Shown here in pieces: positions 38,856 through 51,135 of a stretch of 64,000 bases of DNA. The notes below the pieces were generated by a model. That model was not told the origin of the DNA. It ran no database searches and saw only the letters and a program-made list of their open reading frames with translations. Source of the DNA: Tulasnella sp. 424 (taxonomy: Eukaryota > Basidiomycota > Agaricomycetes > Cantharellales > Tulasnellaceae); assembly GCA_019633425.1 (NCBI GenBank), contig WSUB01000032.1, positions 1 to 64,000 of the forward strand, read 5' to 3'. Positions within the stretch are counted from its first letter, which is position 1, and each line of letters starts with the position of its first letter. Made by a program: the position numbers and the translations under genes.

Positions 38856-40304
38856 AATGTCGTTTGGACTCGCCCACCCTGACGGTCTCGTGGCTTCCTC
38901 CCATTATCCATGCCTTTTATGCCGCGGGGACGGGTTTCTGAAAACGCCGCACCCACTCACGCATCCACACTCTTCCCCTTCCACTTCTTCTAGTTCTTGA
39001 ATTACTCTATTCATTACCTAGATCCGACGATCAACCCGTCAGTATCTGGTGTTATGGTGCTAAACTATCTTCCGCTCCCCGTTTGTTCTCTTCTTTCACG
39101 ACTGCATAGAGCTCTTGCTGAACGAACACATTCCATGATATGATTTTGCTCTAATACCTATAAGCCCTGTCATTATATATTATGCCATCTGATTAAAGCC
39201 TGCGGTTCTAGCTATTCGGTGGGAAGGCGAAAGGCTGCGGATGGAATCCGCTCTCAGCAGGCAACCGCTCCCTGGCTTCTAGGTTCCAGTATTGCGGTTT
39301 CGAACTCCGACTACTCTACCATTGACTTTCACTGAAATCCTATCACCCAATTTCTCAAGTTGTAATTTGTGCCAATGAAGAAGTGAAACGCGCGAGAGTG
39401 CTTACCCGAAATCACTGTACGGCGTGTAACGACGGACACGACACGGTAAGCTATGGAAGAGATATATACACATCGCAGAAGACAGAAATTGCAGGATCCG
39501 TTCGGATATTTTTGACCCGAGCAGTTACGAAGGTGCACCGGGGCCACAGGGTCATCGGGCAAGTTAACTGTCTGTATGCAGGTCACGGTCCCGCAGGAAC
39601 CCCCCCACCCCCAATACACACTCATACAGCGAGAAAGCTTATCTCGACGATGCATTTAGTACCAGGATTGATTACCTATGAGTCATCGTGCATAAACAAG
39701 GACTGCCGTATATCGGAGTCAGGCACGCGGTTTGAGGGGAGGGGAAGCGGGGAGGTGGTGGTCCGACCGGCGTATCGGAAGCCCGTAGGTGAACCCGAAA
39801 AGGAGGTTGCTAGTGCCACCACGCACTGTTTATAATGCATTGGAATATATCTCTACACGGATGTCGGCAGATTGGGAAGGGACGTACAGGTTCCATAGAT
39901 CTTAGCACCCCAACTTCTCTGGGGTCTTCTTATCTAACCGTTGAGCATCCCATAATTCGAACCGCAGATTTTAATCAGAGATCAGAGTAGAGAGTAACAG
40001 GGCTTGTAAGTACTACAGCAAAATAAGATTACGAAATGTGGCCGCTCAGAAGCAGCTCTCTCTATATATAAAAGGAAAATGAACTGAAGGTGGAACGACA
40101 AGGCCAGAACCGCGCATCTACGGGTCGATCGTCTCATCTAGGTAAATAAATAAGATAACTCAGGAGCCGGAAGAAGTGAAAGGGGAAGAGTGAGAGTGCG
40201 TGAGTGGAGCGTTATCTAATCAGCGGCTCGTACACGAGACAGAAAAGGCACGAGCAAATGCAGTAAGGCGCGACACCGTCCGGATGGACTGGTTCAACGA
40301 CATT
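38856..40304. other. Spacer between the convergent MFS genes
   Basis: 3' flanks of both genes (duplicated arms to about 39035 and 40120), then about 1.1 kb of unique sequence without a recognisable gene. It contains a C-rich string near 39600 and a GTTCGAAAC string near 39300 that lacks the rest of a tRNA. Confidence 0.5.
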
Positions 40305-42446
40305 CTAGACTGAGGAGTAAAACGAGAAGGTAAGCTTATGTTAACACAAAGACCCGCGCTAATGTCTGACGGAACCGTAAACTCACCGAAGAAGGCGAAA
40401 AGTGCACCGATGGCTTGGAACGTGCTGATTGTCAACAGACAGATTGTCCAGCTGCCAGTTCTATGCATGAGATTGTTGAAGACGTATGCTCCGAAGAAGC
40501 AACCTATTGAAAATGGATGCGAAGATAAGCATATGCCGCGTAGCACTCGTGTCAGGAACGGTCAACGTACCGGGAGTGGCGAAAACGACGAGGCATCCGA
40601 CAGCCGCGGCCTTGTCAACTTTAGGGAACGTGATGGCTGAGAGAGTGGGTAGGATGCTGAGGAAAGTGGCTCCAAACAACCCGTTGATGCAGGCGTAAGC
40701 CAGAATTTGGCCGAACGAATTCGCAAATGCCCAGATCAAATGGCTCAGCGCGGCCAGGAGGATCACCCCGGCAAACGCTCGCCTCGGTTCGACCGCGAAC
40801 CTCAAGTGATGATGGTCTTCTTCATCTCCAAAGGACACATGTTTAGGAAGACCGGGTGCGAAGGGGCGGATGAGGAGGGCAGCGATGGAACGGCCGAAAA
40901 CCGCGGTCAAGTTGACCAAAGCAAGGGGCAGGACGGATAACTGGGGAGAGATGCCAGGGACGGTCTTGACTGTGAATATCGTGATAAAGACGAATGGCGG
41001 GAGCATCGCGCTGCAGATAGGATCATGACACGGTCAGTAACAAGGAGGCAAGCAAAGACAAGGGGGGAGGGGGACATACAACGCAGTGAACATGATGCTC
41101 AGAGCCAAAAGCCAGAACCGCCGATCACGGAGTTGGTTGACGTCGACCCACGTGATAGAAGAAGTTCTCTTCGGAGGCGGGGCATTGTAGAGCCCAAACA
41201 ATGCGGAGAAAAGAAGGACGCTATGAATGCCGGAGAAAATAAGGAGGGTCTGTCGGTGGTCCACCGCACTTAGGAGCGCTCGTGAGGAAAGCACGGCCAC
41301 AAAGGCGTCTGTCGTGAGAACAGCTTATGAGCAAAAATAGATACCACATGAAAGGGATGGGGCAGAAACTTACAAAGAGGGATGCAAGCGAGCAGGCAGG
41401 ACGAGGCTGGGAAGGCTCGGTGCTTCCATGATCGAGCCACGATACACATACAAGGCGGGTAGACGAGGCCAGCTCCAATTCCTTGTACTGCCTGTGGGTT
41501 GGGTTAAGGGTTGGAGATGGGTAGAGGGAGTTAGATATGGGCTCGACCCTTATCCGAGAACAATGGCGGAGGCCTCGACTCACTTGGGTGGTATAAAGGT
41601 GCCGCACGTGCTGCCCAAAGGCACACCCAGCTACTGCAGCTACAGAAGCGATGCATCCTAACACGATGAATGGTTTCGGACCGCTGATAGAAGGTCGAAG
41701 AGAGGTCAGTGAGTCTCGACCGGTCGAAGTCGGAGAGGCTAGAATCCAAGACGTACTATCGATCACCGAACCGACCGCTGACACTGCACGTCAGCATCAT
41801 GGCCTATAATGAAAGATACGTGGTGGTAGTTAGTGTCAAAGTCCGAGGTGGTGATGTCACCTCCGTTGACGATATATGCACGTACCATGGCTTGGGTGGT
41901 TGGAAGGAGGACGATGAACGAATCGGACATTGTTGAGCTCAGCATATGCTGTTTGAACCATGGTTGGAAGACTCCAAACACAAACCTGGTGAAGATAAAG
42001 TGCGGCGGTGTCGTAAGGTGACTACGTTCTTGTTCAACACCACGTCATAACCACTGCTTACCCCCAACCTAGCGCCAATCAATGACGTTCAGCCGTCATA
42101 CACGAGAGAGAAAACATGAGTATTACTCGCCTTGAGTGATAGACACGATGATGGTGCACGCAATCAGCACGGTCCAGCTGCAATCTGTTTCCGGCTCGGG
42201 GGTTTTGCTAACTTTCTCTATGACGGCGGGAACCGCCGACTCATGAATAGCCTTCAACAAGCTCTTTTCGAGATCCTTGGCATGCTGCTTGTGATGGTGA
42301 ACTTCATCTACAGCTGTGAGAGCGGACTCGATAGTATCAAAGCGGCTCTCTAGAGGGATTCCTCGTCGTGGGGTGTTGGCGACGAGCGTAGCGGGAGTGA
42401 GGAAGCCACTTCCTGGCGTTCCGACCAAAGTAGCAGGGGTCTCCAT
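40305..42446 (-). CDS. MFS transporter, monocarboxylate-transporter-like (copy 2)
   Basis: Minus-strand paralogue of the gene at 36727. It starts at 42446 with METPATLVGTPGSG; the hydrophilic N-terminus is the most diverged part. TM1 is CSWTVLIACTIIVSITQG. The same GC-donor first intron (GCGAGT) and 7-nt GTTGGGG microexon give ITQG-GWG-FVFGVFQPWF. The same later motifs follow (GRFGDR, GPKPFIVLGC, LPLALVNLTAVFGRS, LPTLSAITFPKVDK). The last intron again leaves GTC then TAG at 40305. No broken frame was seen, so both copies may work. Differences in the N-terminus and in the central cytosolic loop suggest some functional drift. Confidence 0.85.
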
Positions 42447-42572
42447 TGTCGCAGGAGCTATACAAGAATCGTAAAAAAGAAAGGGGGAGGGGGAGGGGAA
42501 AGGAAAAGGGAGAATAAAGATAACTAGGAGGGCTCTATGATGGGGGAGGAAAGGCCTTGGAGGTCGCCGGTG

Positions 42573-42579
42573 TTATATA
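42573..42579 (-). promoter_or_regulatory. TATA box of MFS gene 2
   Basis: TATATAA on the minus strand, 127 nt upstream of the ATG at 42446, with an intervening CT-rich leader. Confidence 0.5.
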
Positions 42580-42599
42580 CTTTCCAGCCAAAGCAGTCT

Positions 42600-43507
42600 A
42601 TTCGTGTCTGGAGTCATTGCGGGGTGAAATTTGCTTGACGTCTGGATATAAAGAGGAGATATTCATCTGGGTGAATGGGTAACAGAATGCGGGGCCAACC
42701 CATCCAACTTGGTGAAACGGGTCAAATAGAAGTTCTTCTAGACTCCATATTGCTGGGAAGCACCAAGAAAAATCCATCCGAGTAAAGGACGAGTAACATT
42801 GCGACCAGTCAAGGGTTTTCTCGGGTCTCCTGGCCAGGAGGTGGCTGGAAATTACCGAGTTGCGAGAGATGGGAGACACGGGACTCTGGGCCCCCGCAAG
42901 GGAGTCGGCCGACAGCCTTTTGGGCCTCCTGACGCTCGGAGGCGGGATGTGCGATGTGCTCGCAGGTGGCGGTGATTGGCATCAACGAGACAAAGGCCTT
43001 GTGAACGCTTCATTCGGCATGGTTTGCGCTCCAGGAGGGGCTGGGCTCTGTGGGTGGTGGTTCCAAGAACTGCGAGACCGAGGGAAGCGCGATCTCGAAG
43101 ACGCCGCGTGCGTCACATTACCTCGCCATTACGACCTAGACTGCGTCACTCTTACCGCCTTGGTCGACGAAGAAACCCAAACCGTAGCGCGCAAGAGCAC
43201 ATAAAAGTCGCGCAAAGACTAACCTTCCTCATGCGTGATCTTCTTCCCATGAATGAAGGCACGGGTCGGGTCCAGATTGACGACCGCAGTCACAAGACTC
43301 TCCTGCCAGCCACTCGAAGTTCTTCTTTCAATATAGCATCGCTATCGCGGCCATCCGTCGCAACTCCAAGCGAATTTGGGACGGTCCCGAACGACATTTC
43401 AACGGCAGGGACTGTCATGGCATGGCATAAACAACAACCCAAAGTACGGGCAACGATGGCACAAGGAAAAGTAAAAATCAAATGCAAGCCGAAAATAGGA
43501 AAACATG
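42600..43507. other. Intergenic region
   Basis: No gene recognised. Open frames at 42860-43530 (plus) are rich in Arg and look like frame shadows with no family resemblance. Confidence 0.4.
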
Positions 43508-44195
43508 TTATACTACAGTGCCGGCATTAGAGGCGATACGAGGCCATAAGTCCGCCTATAAGCCAAGTTGAGGTATCAGAGTAAGTTTCGATGTCGACCG
43601 AGCGGGTTCGAGTCGACGTCACATACGCATTCCTTAGCCACTGGACCGGTAATGGCGGAGCCCTTCATCTCTCCTTTTGGATTCACTATCACACCAGCGT
43701 TGTCCTGCAACCCAATGTAATTCTTGAGAAAACTGAACGGTAATGGGAATTGCAAGGTCTTACCTCAAAGTAGAGGAAGACACCATCACGCCTTCTCCAG
43801 GACTTTCGCTGTCTTACGACAACAGCAGGCATCGCTACGTTCGCCGAACAATCTCTTGTTAGTAGTGTACCTGCCTTATCTGACATAGTTTATCCTCGCA
43901 CCCTTCTTCCTCAATTCCGGCTTGCCCTTCTTCACCGAGGCGATGATCATATCACCAACGCTTGCGGATGGCAGCCTGTTCAATCGAGCACCAACGCCGA
44001 AGGGGTGGATAATGAACAGTGACTTGGCGCCGCTGTTATCAGCGCAGTTGAGCACTGCACCGACTGGCAAGCCGAGCGAGATCCTGAATTTAGTTCCTTG
44101 GGCAGCGGAGGCTACAAAGGTCCATATACACGTCGTGAGCTGACGTTTCCCCTGCTAGGATGCACTTTGAGTGTTGACTAACCGCGTTTCGGCAT
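43508..44195 (-). CDS. rpl23: 60S ribosomal protein L23 (uL14), 139 aa
   Basis: Five minus-strand exons in phase: 44195-44183, 44111-43902, 43834-43764, 43704-43627, 43555-43508. The product begins [20 protein letters not shown] and carries the family motifs [60 protein letters not shown] and [20 protein letters not shown], and ends [11 protein letters not shown]. Length 139 is the usual eukaryotic size (about 140). It sits at the large-subunit surface near intersubunit bridges. The first exon is only 13 nt, a common layout in fungal ribosomal protein genes. It is a good landmark for synteny. Confidence 0.97.
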
Positions 44196-44960
44196 GTTGA
44201 CGGACGACTGGAAAGAAGGATTTTAGACTGGGCCGGGATCTAGCTGAGAGGGGAGGTAATTAGAGTCGAATATTGAGGAGTGGGAACCGTGAGATTGCAG
44301 TTTTCCTCAGCCACTCGGAGTCCGGGCAATTCCGACTTCCCTCCGTCTCCCGCGCGTCCTTTCAACTCCGGCTTTCACCTATTTCCGTCACTCCTGCAAG
44401 CCGGTATCCCTGAGCAACGCCTCCCAGACAGCGAACCATAAAAAACGTGCCAGTGGTCTGTCTAGTGTCCACCGACCTTGTTGCCGACCTCAAGCGGAGG
44501 GACTCAAAAAAACGGCGCAGACCAAGATCCCCCCCTCCCATCCAACATTGCTTGATCTACTTGTGCCTTTGTCTTATGATACCCTTGGCATTTGCTTGAG
44601 CAGTGGAGCCCCGCTCAATAATACCCTGAGGTACACCAATGCGATATCCGTCTCAACTCCGTCGAGCCTCGTGCCGGTGCTGCTAAGAACAGCCAGAGCT
44701 TTTCTTGGAACCAGCTTGCGGCATCAAACCGCAAGCGAACAATGCGCACTACATCACTCGACACCAAGCCCTCTTGGACATGCTGCAAACACTACATATC
44801 AGTCGCTTGTTCAACGACTCGTTCAAGCCCCCTCTTTTTGACTTTCATTCTTCCGTTCATTGATTCCCCTGGTGCACCGCCGACTGAACCCCCGCTTCAT
44901 CTGACCCAATAACACCCTCTGCCAAACTCCGCCACTCCGCATATTGGGACATTCGCTACC
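44196..44960. other. Divergent intergenic region, RPL23 and GH5 gene
   Basis: The two genes are divergent, so both promoters lie here. No coding sequence recognised; CT-rich leader near 44820-44940. Confidence 0.45.
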
Positions 44961-46853
44961 ATGAAAGGAAATATCATAGCGTTCTTTGTGCTCTCTTTTG
45001 GAATCTTTCTCTGCGGGACCGATGCGGTTCGCAAATCCTCGTCCAAGAGTTGCCGTCTCAAAAAGGACGTCATCACAGCACCTGCTGCGGGACAGCAGCC
45101 CTTGGCCCCTTCAACAACTTGTCTCAGTGGCACGGCCTGTGCTATTGGACCCTCTCCAAGCTCCTCCGCAGCTCCCACATATAGTGCCGTCGTTCAACGA
45201 CCTCGGTTTCCGTATGGAGATCAAAAGATACGAGGTGTCAACTTGGGAGGGTGGTGAGTGTCGGTTTGAATACATCCACTTTCGCGCTCCACCGCTTTAG
45301 CTTGTCCTAAATTCTGCATGGCAGGTTCGTTCTGGAACCATGGGTCAACCCGAGCATGTTTAACCAAACAGGGAAAGACTTCATTGTGGATGAATGGACG
45401 TACGGGTACTACCAAACGCGGGACGTCGCGCAGTTGATCATCGAGAAGCATTGGGATACGTGGATAACCGAGGATGACTTTGCAGCGATTGCTCAAGCTG
45501 GACTTAATCATGTTCGGTAGGTCGATGTGGTGAACGACTATCCCTGTGGCTAGGTTCGTCTCATAGCAATTCTCGACCTTTTTTTCAGCATCCCAATGCC
45601 TTTCTGGTCGGTCCCAACGGCCAATACCTCCACTCTGCCCTTCCTGTCCGGTTCTTGGTCCCGTCTACTTCGCGCGGTTTCATGGGCTTCAAAGTACGAC
45701 CTATCTGTCATCATCGACATTCACGGCGCACCGGGTTCGCAAAACGGCTACGACAACAGCGGTCTACGGCTCGACTCTCCGCAATGGCAAACAGCTCCGG
45801 AAAACGTCAACCACACGCTCCAAGTATTTTCCGTGCTTATCAACGAATTCGGAAACTTTGACAAGTGGGGAGGGACGGTTGGGGCCATCGAAGCGTTGAA
45901 CGAACCTGCCGCGTTTCTTGCCGACGTGCTGCCCGTGACGAATCAGTATTGGAACGACGCGTACCAGATATTGAAGGAGTGGAGATTGGGGCAAGGTACG
46001 GAGAGTGCGAATGGGACTGTCGACCCGAATGAGATCAACATGGTCATTATGGATGGGTTCATCGGAGTGCAGAATTACCAGGGATTTTTGACTCCCCCGC
46101 AGGCGGAGGGAGTCTTGATGGACACGGCAAGTTTTGCTATCCAGTCTCTTGATAGATCTCCCTTGGCTGACATGCCCATGCTTTCAATTTGCCGCTTGCA
46201 GCATTGTTATCAAATTTTCAACCAGGATCAAATTATGCTATCCCAACAGGATCACGTCTCCCAAGCATGTGCGATCGGAGCCAATACGGCGTCCGAGGCA
46301 GCTGGCGGGCTATGGACGTTCGTCGGCGAATGGTCGACGTCACCCACGGATTGCACGCCGTGGATTAATGGCCGATTCACGGACTCTGTTTGGGTAACGG
46401 CGGTAGATGGGCGGACTTGCGATGGGTTGACCGGGTCGTGGCAAACGTTTAGCGACGACTACAAGAACTTTTTAGCTCAGTGAGCTTCGAAATGGCGTTG
46501 ATGAAGAGTACAACGGTAGCCAACTCCTTCCTTACAGGTACTTCGAAGCGCAAGTCATGGGTTACGAACAAACTCAGGGCTGGGTATACTGGTTCGTCGT
46601 AGATGATAACGTAAATTTCGGATTTGGTTTACTCACCGTAGGTGTGCATTCCAGGACGTGGAAGGCAAGTAGCGATTTATCTTGTTCTTCTGAGACTCTA
46701 AGACTTGACAATATACTTACTGAATTGCTTTTTTTCCGCCTGAAGACGGAGACAGTGGACGAATGGAGTTATTCGAAAGGTATAGAAGGAGGATGGATAC
46801 CCGCGAACATTTCGGACATGAGTCTGAGACGTTTCCCAAATATATGTTCATAA
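44961..46853 (+). CDS. exg1: GH5 exo-1,3-beta-glucanase, secreted, 490 aa
   Basis: Seven exons in phase: 44961-45253, 45325-45516, 45589-46126, 46202-46479, 46538-46591, 46655-46664 (10-nt microexon), 46746-46853. A signal peptide (MKGNIIAFFVLSFGIFLCGTDA) is followed by a Ser/Pro/Ala linker, then the GH5 start KIRGVNLGGWFVLEPW. The TIM barrel has SVIIDIHGAPGSQNG, the acid/base ALNEP with Glu267, and the nucleophile GEWS with Glu384. It ends with GWVYW-TWK-TETVDEWSY...GGWIP, typical of fungal exo-1,3-beta-glucanases (EXG1/ExgA). It should release glucose from beta-1,3-glucan during wall remodelling. Two introns start with GCAAGT (46127 and 46665). The first is 75 nt and stop-free, so if retained it would insert 25 residues; splicing it out restores MDT-HCYQIFN. 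Confidence 0.92.
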
Positions 46854-48316
46854 TTACAGTGTACAGTTAAAAGCCTGAAATAGGGTATTTTATAATTCGT
46901 GTGCCTATAATGCATGGACTTTGAAACCGGCAACCTGACGTGGGGGTTGCAGTTTGGTCTTCTGGTCCGAAGCGTCACGAATCTAGAATCCTTGATGGAC
47001 GGCGAGAAGTTGTATATAAAGAGAGTGCGTATACAGGTGTGCAGTTGAAACAGAAGTCATAGGATAACGAGGTCATTGCTCTATCCTACCATTGGAGAAG
47101 ATGGAATTCAGCATTTCGGCGGGCAGAACATAACCATTTTAACCTGTACATTAAAGGTTCGACTGGCATAAACAAAATTATCTCTGTGAACTGTCATACT
47201 GCACCATCTAGCTTGAGTCGTCGGTGGACGTGCCTTCCAAACGCGAACAAAGGGCTACATCCCTGAAGGTACCCCAACGAAGCAGACCATACAAGCAACG
47301 AAAGCGACCGAAGCTTACGCATGGATCTCGAAGTGATAAAATATAGGAGTGGTTTTCTCTTTCTTCTCAAAGCTAGTGGCATTTGGATAGAGTAGTTGCC
47401 ACTAGCTCGGGCACCGGCGGAATGCCTGCTCCTCCCGGTGGGCACGCTACACATAGGAAGAGCCGCGAAATCGTTGACCCTCACGAATACTTGAGCCCTA
47501 GAAATTATCGTTCGCCTCTTCTACATGTAAAAGACAAATTTAGGTTCCGCCGCTGCGGGTATCGCACGAAATCCACATAACTTGAGAGTCAGACTGATGA
47601 AAGTGTTACGGATAATTAAGCCTCCACTCGCTGCAGTCACACACGAGGGAGTTTTTCCGTCACTCAGTAAGCATTTCCGCCCCACCCGAGGGCTAGCCCT
47701 TGTAGGAACGGTCTCCGAAGCGGCAGGGTAATCTTTTGAGCTATCGACGTCAAGCTAAGAAGCAGATAGCAGTGATTAAGTCTACACGAGTTTCCTTTTC
47801 GAGTCTTATCTAGGTTCCAGCCTGGGTCATGAGTCGTCGAGGTCATTACGGCCTTGGATTCTCGGATTTTTCGGCATTAGGAAATATTTCCCACGTGACT
47901 CCATAGATCACCGCCATCAACTTGGTTTGGCCAAGGACTCAAACTCAGCAAGCCGTGTGAGCATATTCCGTGCAGAGATATTCTTGAGCAGCGCGTTCAA
48001 GAGGTCAAGAGGCAGATTACCTGCGGAGAGTGATGGTATGGGTGTCACCGGCTATACGAGTAGCGCCGGACCGACGGGCCGCTAATGAAATGGTCCCATC
48101 GAAGACCTATTTCCGTCGGTTCGAGACTCCTTTTACCCCACTGATTATGGGGGCCACTCCGCCACCCAGCAATACGGAGTAGCATTCGCCTCCACTTAAC
48201 TCGTACCTAATGAAGTCTTCGCCCCTACATTTAAGCACGGCACAACGAGGCATGATCACTTTCCACAGCTGGTCCTAGTCCCTCTTCGCATACCGTCTTC
48301 GTTCATACTGTAGGCA
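46854..48316. other. No gene recognised
   Basis: About 1.5 kb of short open frames with no family resemblance on either strand. The last 100 bp are the likely leader of the next MFS gene. Confidence 0.45.
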
Positions 48317-50364
48317 ATGGAGAAAGAACCTGTCGACCTACCACCGGCATATCCTACGTCCCAGCCGGATTCAAGACGTTCTTCTATTACCATACATGAC
48401 GTGACTGCAGGTAGCGATGTGGAAAAAGTCGAAGACATCGAGATTGCCAAAAGCGTGCCGCCGGTTTCGGACGAACACGGAGTCGACGTGCCTTCAACTA
48501 TCAAGGACTCTCCTCTAGAAGAGGAAGAGTTTCCCGAAGGAGGTCGAGGCTGGCTAGTTGTTCTAGGGGCATTTATATATGCCGGATTAGTCTTGGGTTG
48601 GCCGTGAGTCCAAGGGCGACGCCGATCGACTTGGAACACACAGTAACTTCGACTATCTTTTCAGTCTTGCATGGGGTGTCTTCCAATCATACTACCGATC
48701 TCACGTGTTTCCAAATGCCTCAGATACGACGCTCAGTCTTCTGGGAACTCTCCAAAACATGGTGAGCATATCGTTGCTCTGCGCATTCCGCCTTGTTATA
48801 CGAGCTCTCATGACTGTTCGGCGTCAACAGGTTATGACGTTCACGGCATTTGTCAGCGGGAAGTTGGGGGATCGATAGTAAGTGTCCTAGCCCTGACGAG
48901 GTCTCAGGTTCCTGATCTCGATTGTGTCCAGTGGCTACAAGCCATTCATCGGAGTTGGGTCCGTTATCGCGGTGGTTGGCCTCCTCACAGCTGCGTTCTC
49001 GACCGAGTTATGGCACTTTTTCATCACACAAGGTGTTATTCCCGGACTGTCAAACGGTCTTATGTTCCCTATGGTAAATCCATTCCTCACCAATCCATCA
49101 TCTACTTGTATTCACCTATGCATTGTCCAGATTGTCTCGTACCCCTCCATGTGGTTCAAAAAAAAAAGGGCTCTCGCTTCGGGGATTGTCGTTGCTGGTA
49201 GTTCCTTTGGTTGGTGCATTCACTGCTGATATCGAATTGAACGGTGATTCTGATAATTCGTCCGCACCGTATCTGCCAGGCGGTGGCGTGTCTTCCCTGG
49301 TCGTCCGAGCCCTGCTCACCCGTCTTGGCCTCCGCAACACTCTACTTGTCTACGCAGGGATCAATGCGGTACTACTCACAGTTGCGTTTTTCTTGCTCAA
49401 GAGTCGTGGGCCTGCTCGCCATGTCACCAAGATCCAGTGGGTCGATCGGAATGCGTTCGGCGACCTCGTGTTTTGGAGTCTGGCTCTCTGCATGCTGTTT
49501 ACGGACTTGTAAGTTCTCGTTTTCTGCGTTTGACTAATAACGGGACTTGCTCACTAATCATTCTCCTCTACTCGCTTAGTGGGTACCTTTCTCCGGTTGT
49601 GGTACGTCGACAAGATCGCTGCGATGGTCGCTCGGATTACCTAACTCCCGCATACACATGACCCTACAGTTCCTCACAACGTATACAAACGACAAAGTCC
49701 CTCATATTTCAGCCCAGATGTCCGTCGCACCTACCGCGGTCATGAACTTTTCGTCAGCAATCGGGAGAACCGTCGTTGGTTTGACGGCAGACCGGATTGG
49801 AGTAACCAACGCCTTCATCGGAAGTATCCTCATATCAGCAACAGGCCAGCTCGTGTTATGGAACCTTGCCGAAAGTTATGCAGTTATTATGGTAACCAGC
49901 GTTGTCGTGGGTGCATTTGGTGGATGTTTCATCAGGTGAGTTTGAGCTTGCTTTTTGCCCCCTGTCACTGTCTCGAGGTCTAAGGCTGACCTTCGGGCCG
50001 TGAAGCTTGCTTGCCCCAGTCACTGCACAGCTATTCGGAACTAGCAAACTCGCTACTTTGACCGGTCTTCTGGTCATGTTTAACCTACCGGGTGCGTGGC
50101 TTCATATCGCTCCTCCCCACCATGTTCTAACCGCATATGGTTTTAGGTAACCTTGCGGGTGCACCTTTAGCTGGTGCTATCCTCTCAGCCACAAATCGAA
50201 ACTGGCACGCTGCGATATCTTACTCGGGAGCTGTTCAACTAGCCGGTGTTTGTGTATTCTTATATGGTACGTGTCCACACTTACAGCAGCCGCGAAGCTT
50301 GGCGGCTGATGCCCAACCTCTAGCACGAATTAAACGTCAACCTAAGATCTTCACGGTATTCTAG
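48317..50364 (+). CDS. MFS transporter, monocarboxylate-transporter-like (third, diverged)
   Basis: The first exon is 48317-48603, with a long acidic N-terminus and TM1 (GRGWLVVLGAFIYAGLVLGWP). It splices to LAWGVFQSYYRSHVF, then MTFTAFVSGKLGDR, YGYKPFIGVGSVIAVVGLL, PGLSNGLMFPM, IVSYPSMWFKKKRALASGIV, AGSSFG-GGVSSLVVRALL, a loop, and the C-half (FLTTYTNDKVPHISAQMS; MNFSSAIGRTVVGLTADRIG; VVVGAFGGCFI; LLAPVTAQLFG; LAGAPLAGAIL). The last intron is GTACGT...CTCTAG, giving YARIKRQPKIF and a stop at 50362-50364. All GT-AG introns could be placed in phase. It keeps the full central region that the two inverted paralogues have shortened, and lacks their microexon. Substrate unknown. Confidence 0.85.
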
Positions 50365-50886
50365 AGCGATCCACAGTATTTATCATATTTCTTTCCTTCT
50401 TACTCTATCGTTGTATGTATAATCAATCTTAGACTCTCGAACGCGTGATTGACTGGCAGAGGTCGATCTATTCGAAGGCGAAAGCCCGGAACACGGAACT
50501 AAGTAGCAAGTACCGTGTTTGCAGGTCCGGTGGATAGAGCCCGAAATTCTGGCGGAAGCGGTCCGAAGGGTTCAGTAGTCCAACGCTCACTTATCTCCAG
50601 TACTGGATCACGGGCGAGCAACGAACATTCCAAGAGAGAAAAGGCCTTGAAAGCACCCATGATTGCTGCCACACTTCCTTGAGCTCGAGGCAAAGTTGAA
50701 AGGGCACAGTGGAGAGCGGTATGAGCGCGGTTCGCGAGTGCCTCAGAGCTTCTCGTGTTACATAGAAAGACCCTTGGATTTACCACTCTTCCTCATTCCA
50801 CCTCATTTCGCTTCTTCCCCCTCGGCGAAGCTCCTACCTGACCGTCGACTCATCTAATCCCCAATCCCTCTTACGCTGGACCTCCG
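50365..50886 (+). promoter_or_regulatory. Kinase-family promoter region (for the fragment at 50887)
   Basis: From about 50680 on, this matches the region upstream of kinase D (56650-56845) and in part that upstream of kinase E (63400-63519). Shared strings include CCCCCTCGGC.AAG, CATCTAATC and CAATCCCTCTTACGCT. The TATA of copy D (TTATAAAG) is changed to TACATAGA here, so expression may be lost. Confidence 0.55.
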
Positions 50887-51135
50887 ATGCAAGTGGACCA
50901 AAAGGACGACGCCGACCGTCGGGGGTCGCTAGGGTCTGATTCTGGTAGTCCGTCCCAGACACTGACGGGCAGCAAATTAGTACGTTCTACCCGAATCACG
51001 AAGAGTCATCATAAACGCTCACCGAGTCCCGTTTCTACGTAGAAGGATAAGCTCCAGAAACTCGCGAAATGGCGCCTGGATTCGTCCTCAATCGAATTCT
51101 CAGAAAACACCCCGGAGTTTCGTGGAGGATTTGAC
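50887..51135 (+). pseudogene. 5' fragment of a kinase-TPR gene (copy F)
   Basis: Exon 1 (50887-50979, MQVDQKDDADRRGSLGSDSG...SKL) and the start of exon 2 (from 51043, KDKLQKLAKWRLDSSSIEF...EFRGGF) match kinases D and E. At about 51125-51150 the kinase reading ends in the middle of the glycine-rich loop. The bases continue as the antisense of an NADH dehydrogenase fragment, and the frame stops at once (TAG). No kinase core remains. Confidence 0.8.

Larger units (their letters stand above)
36540..39035 (+). repeat. Inverted duplication, left arm (MFS gene 1)
   Basis: The arm covers promoter, gene and about 180 bp of 3' flank, and matches 42600-40120 in opposite orientation. The 3' flank match includes CACTCACGCA, CACTCTTCCCCTT and TTACCTAGAT. 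The copies have diverged clearly but are still easily aligned by eye, including intron positions. Confidence 0.8.
40120..42600 (-). repeat. Inverted duplication, right arm (MFS gene 2)
   Basis: Partner of 36540-39035 in opposite orientation, with the same exon order, the same microexon and a comparable TATA position. Confidence 0.8.

Noticed and set aside
39280..39345. Possible tRNA or SINE from GGTAGAG and GTTCGAAAC on the minus strand
   Set aside because: The two boxes are too close together for a tRNA and no acceptor stem pairs.
40338..41661. Plus-strand frames across 40.3-41.7 kb
   Set aside because: They are antisense to the exons of MFS copy 2, which carry clear transporter motifs.
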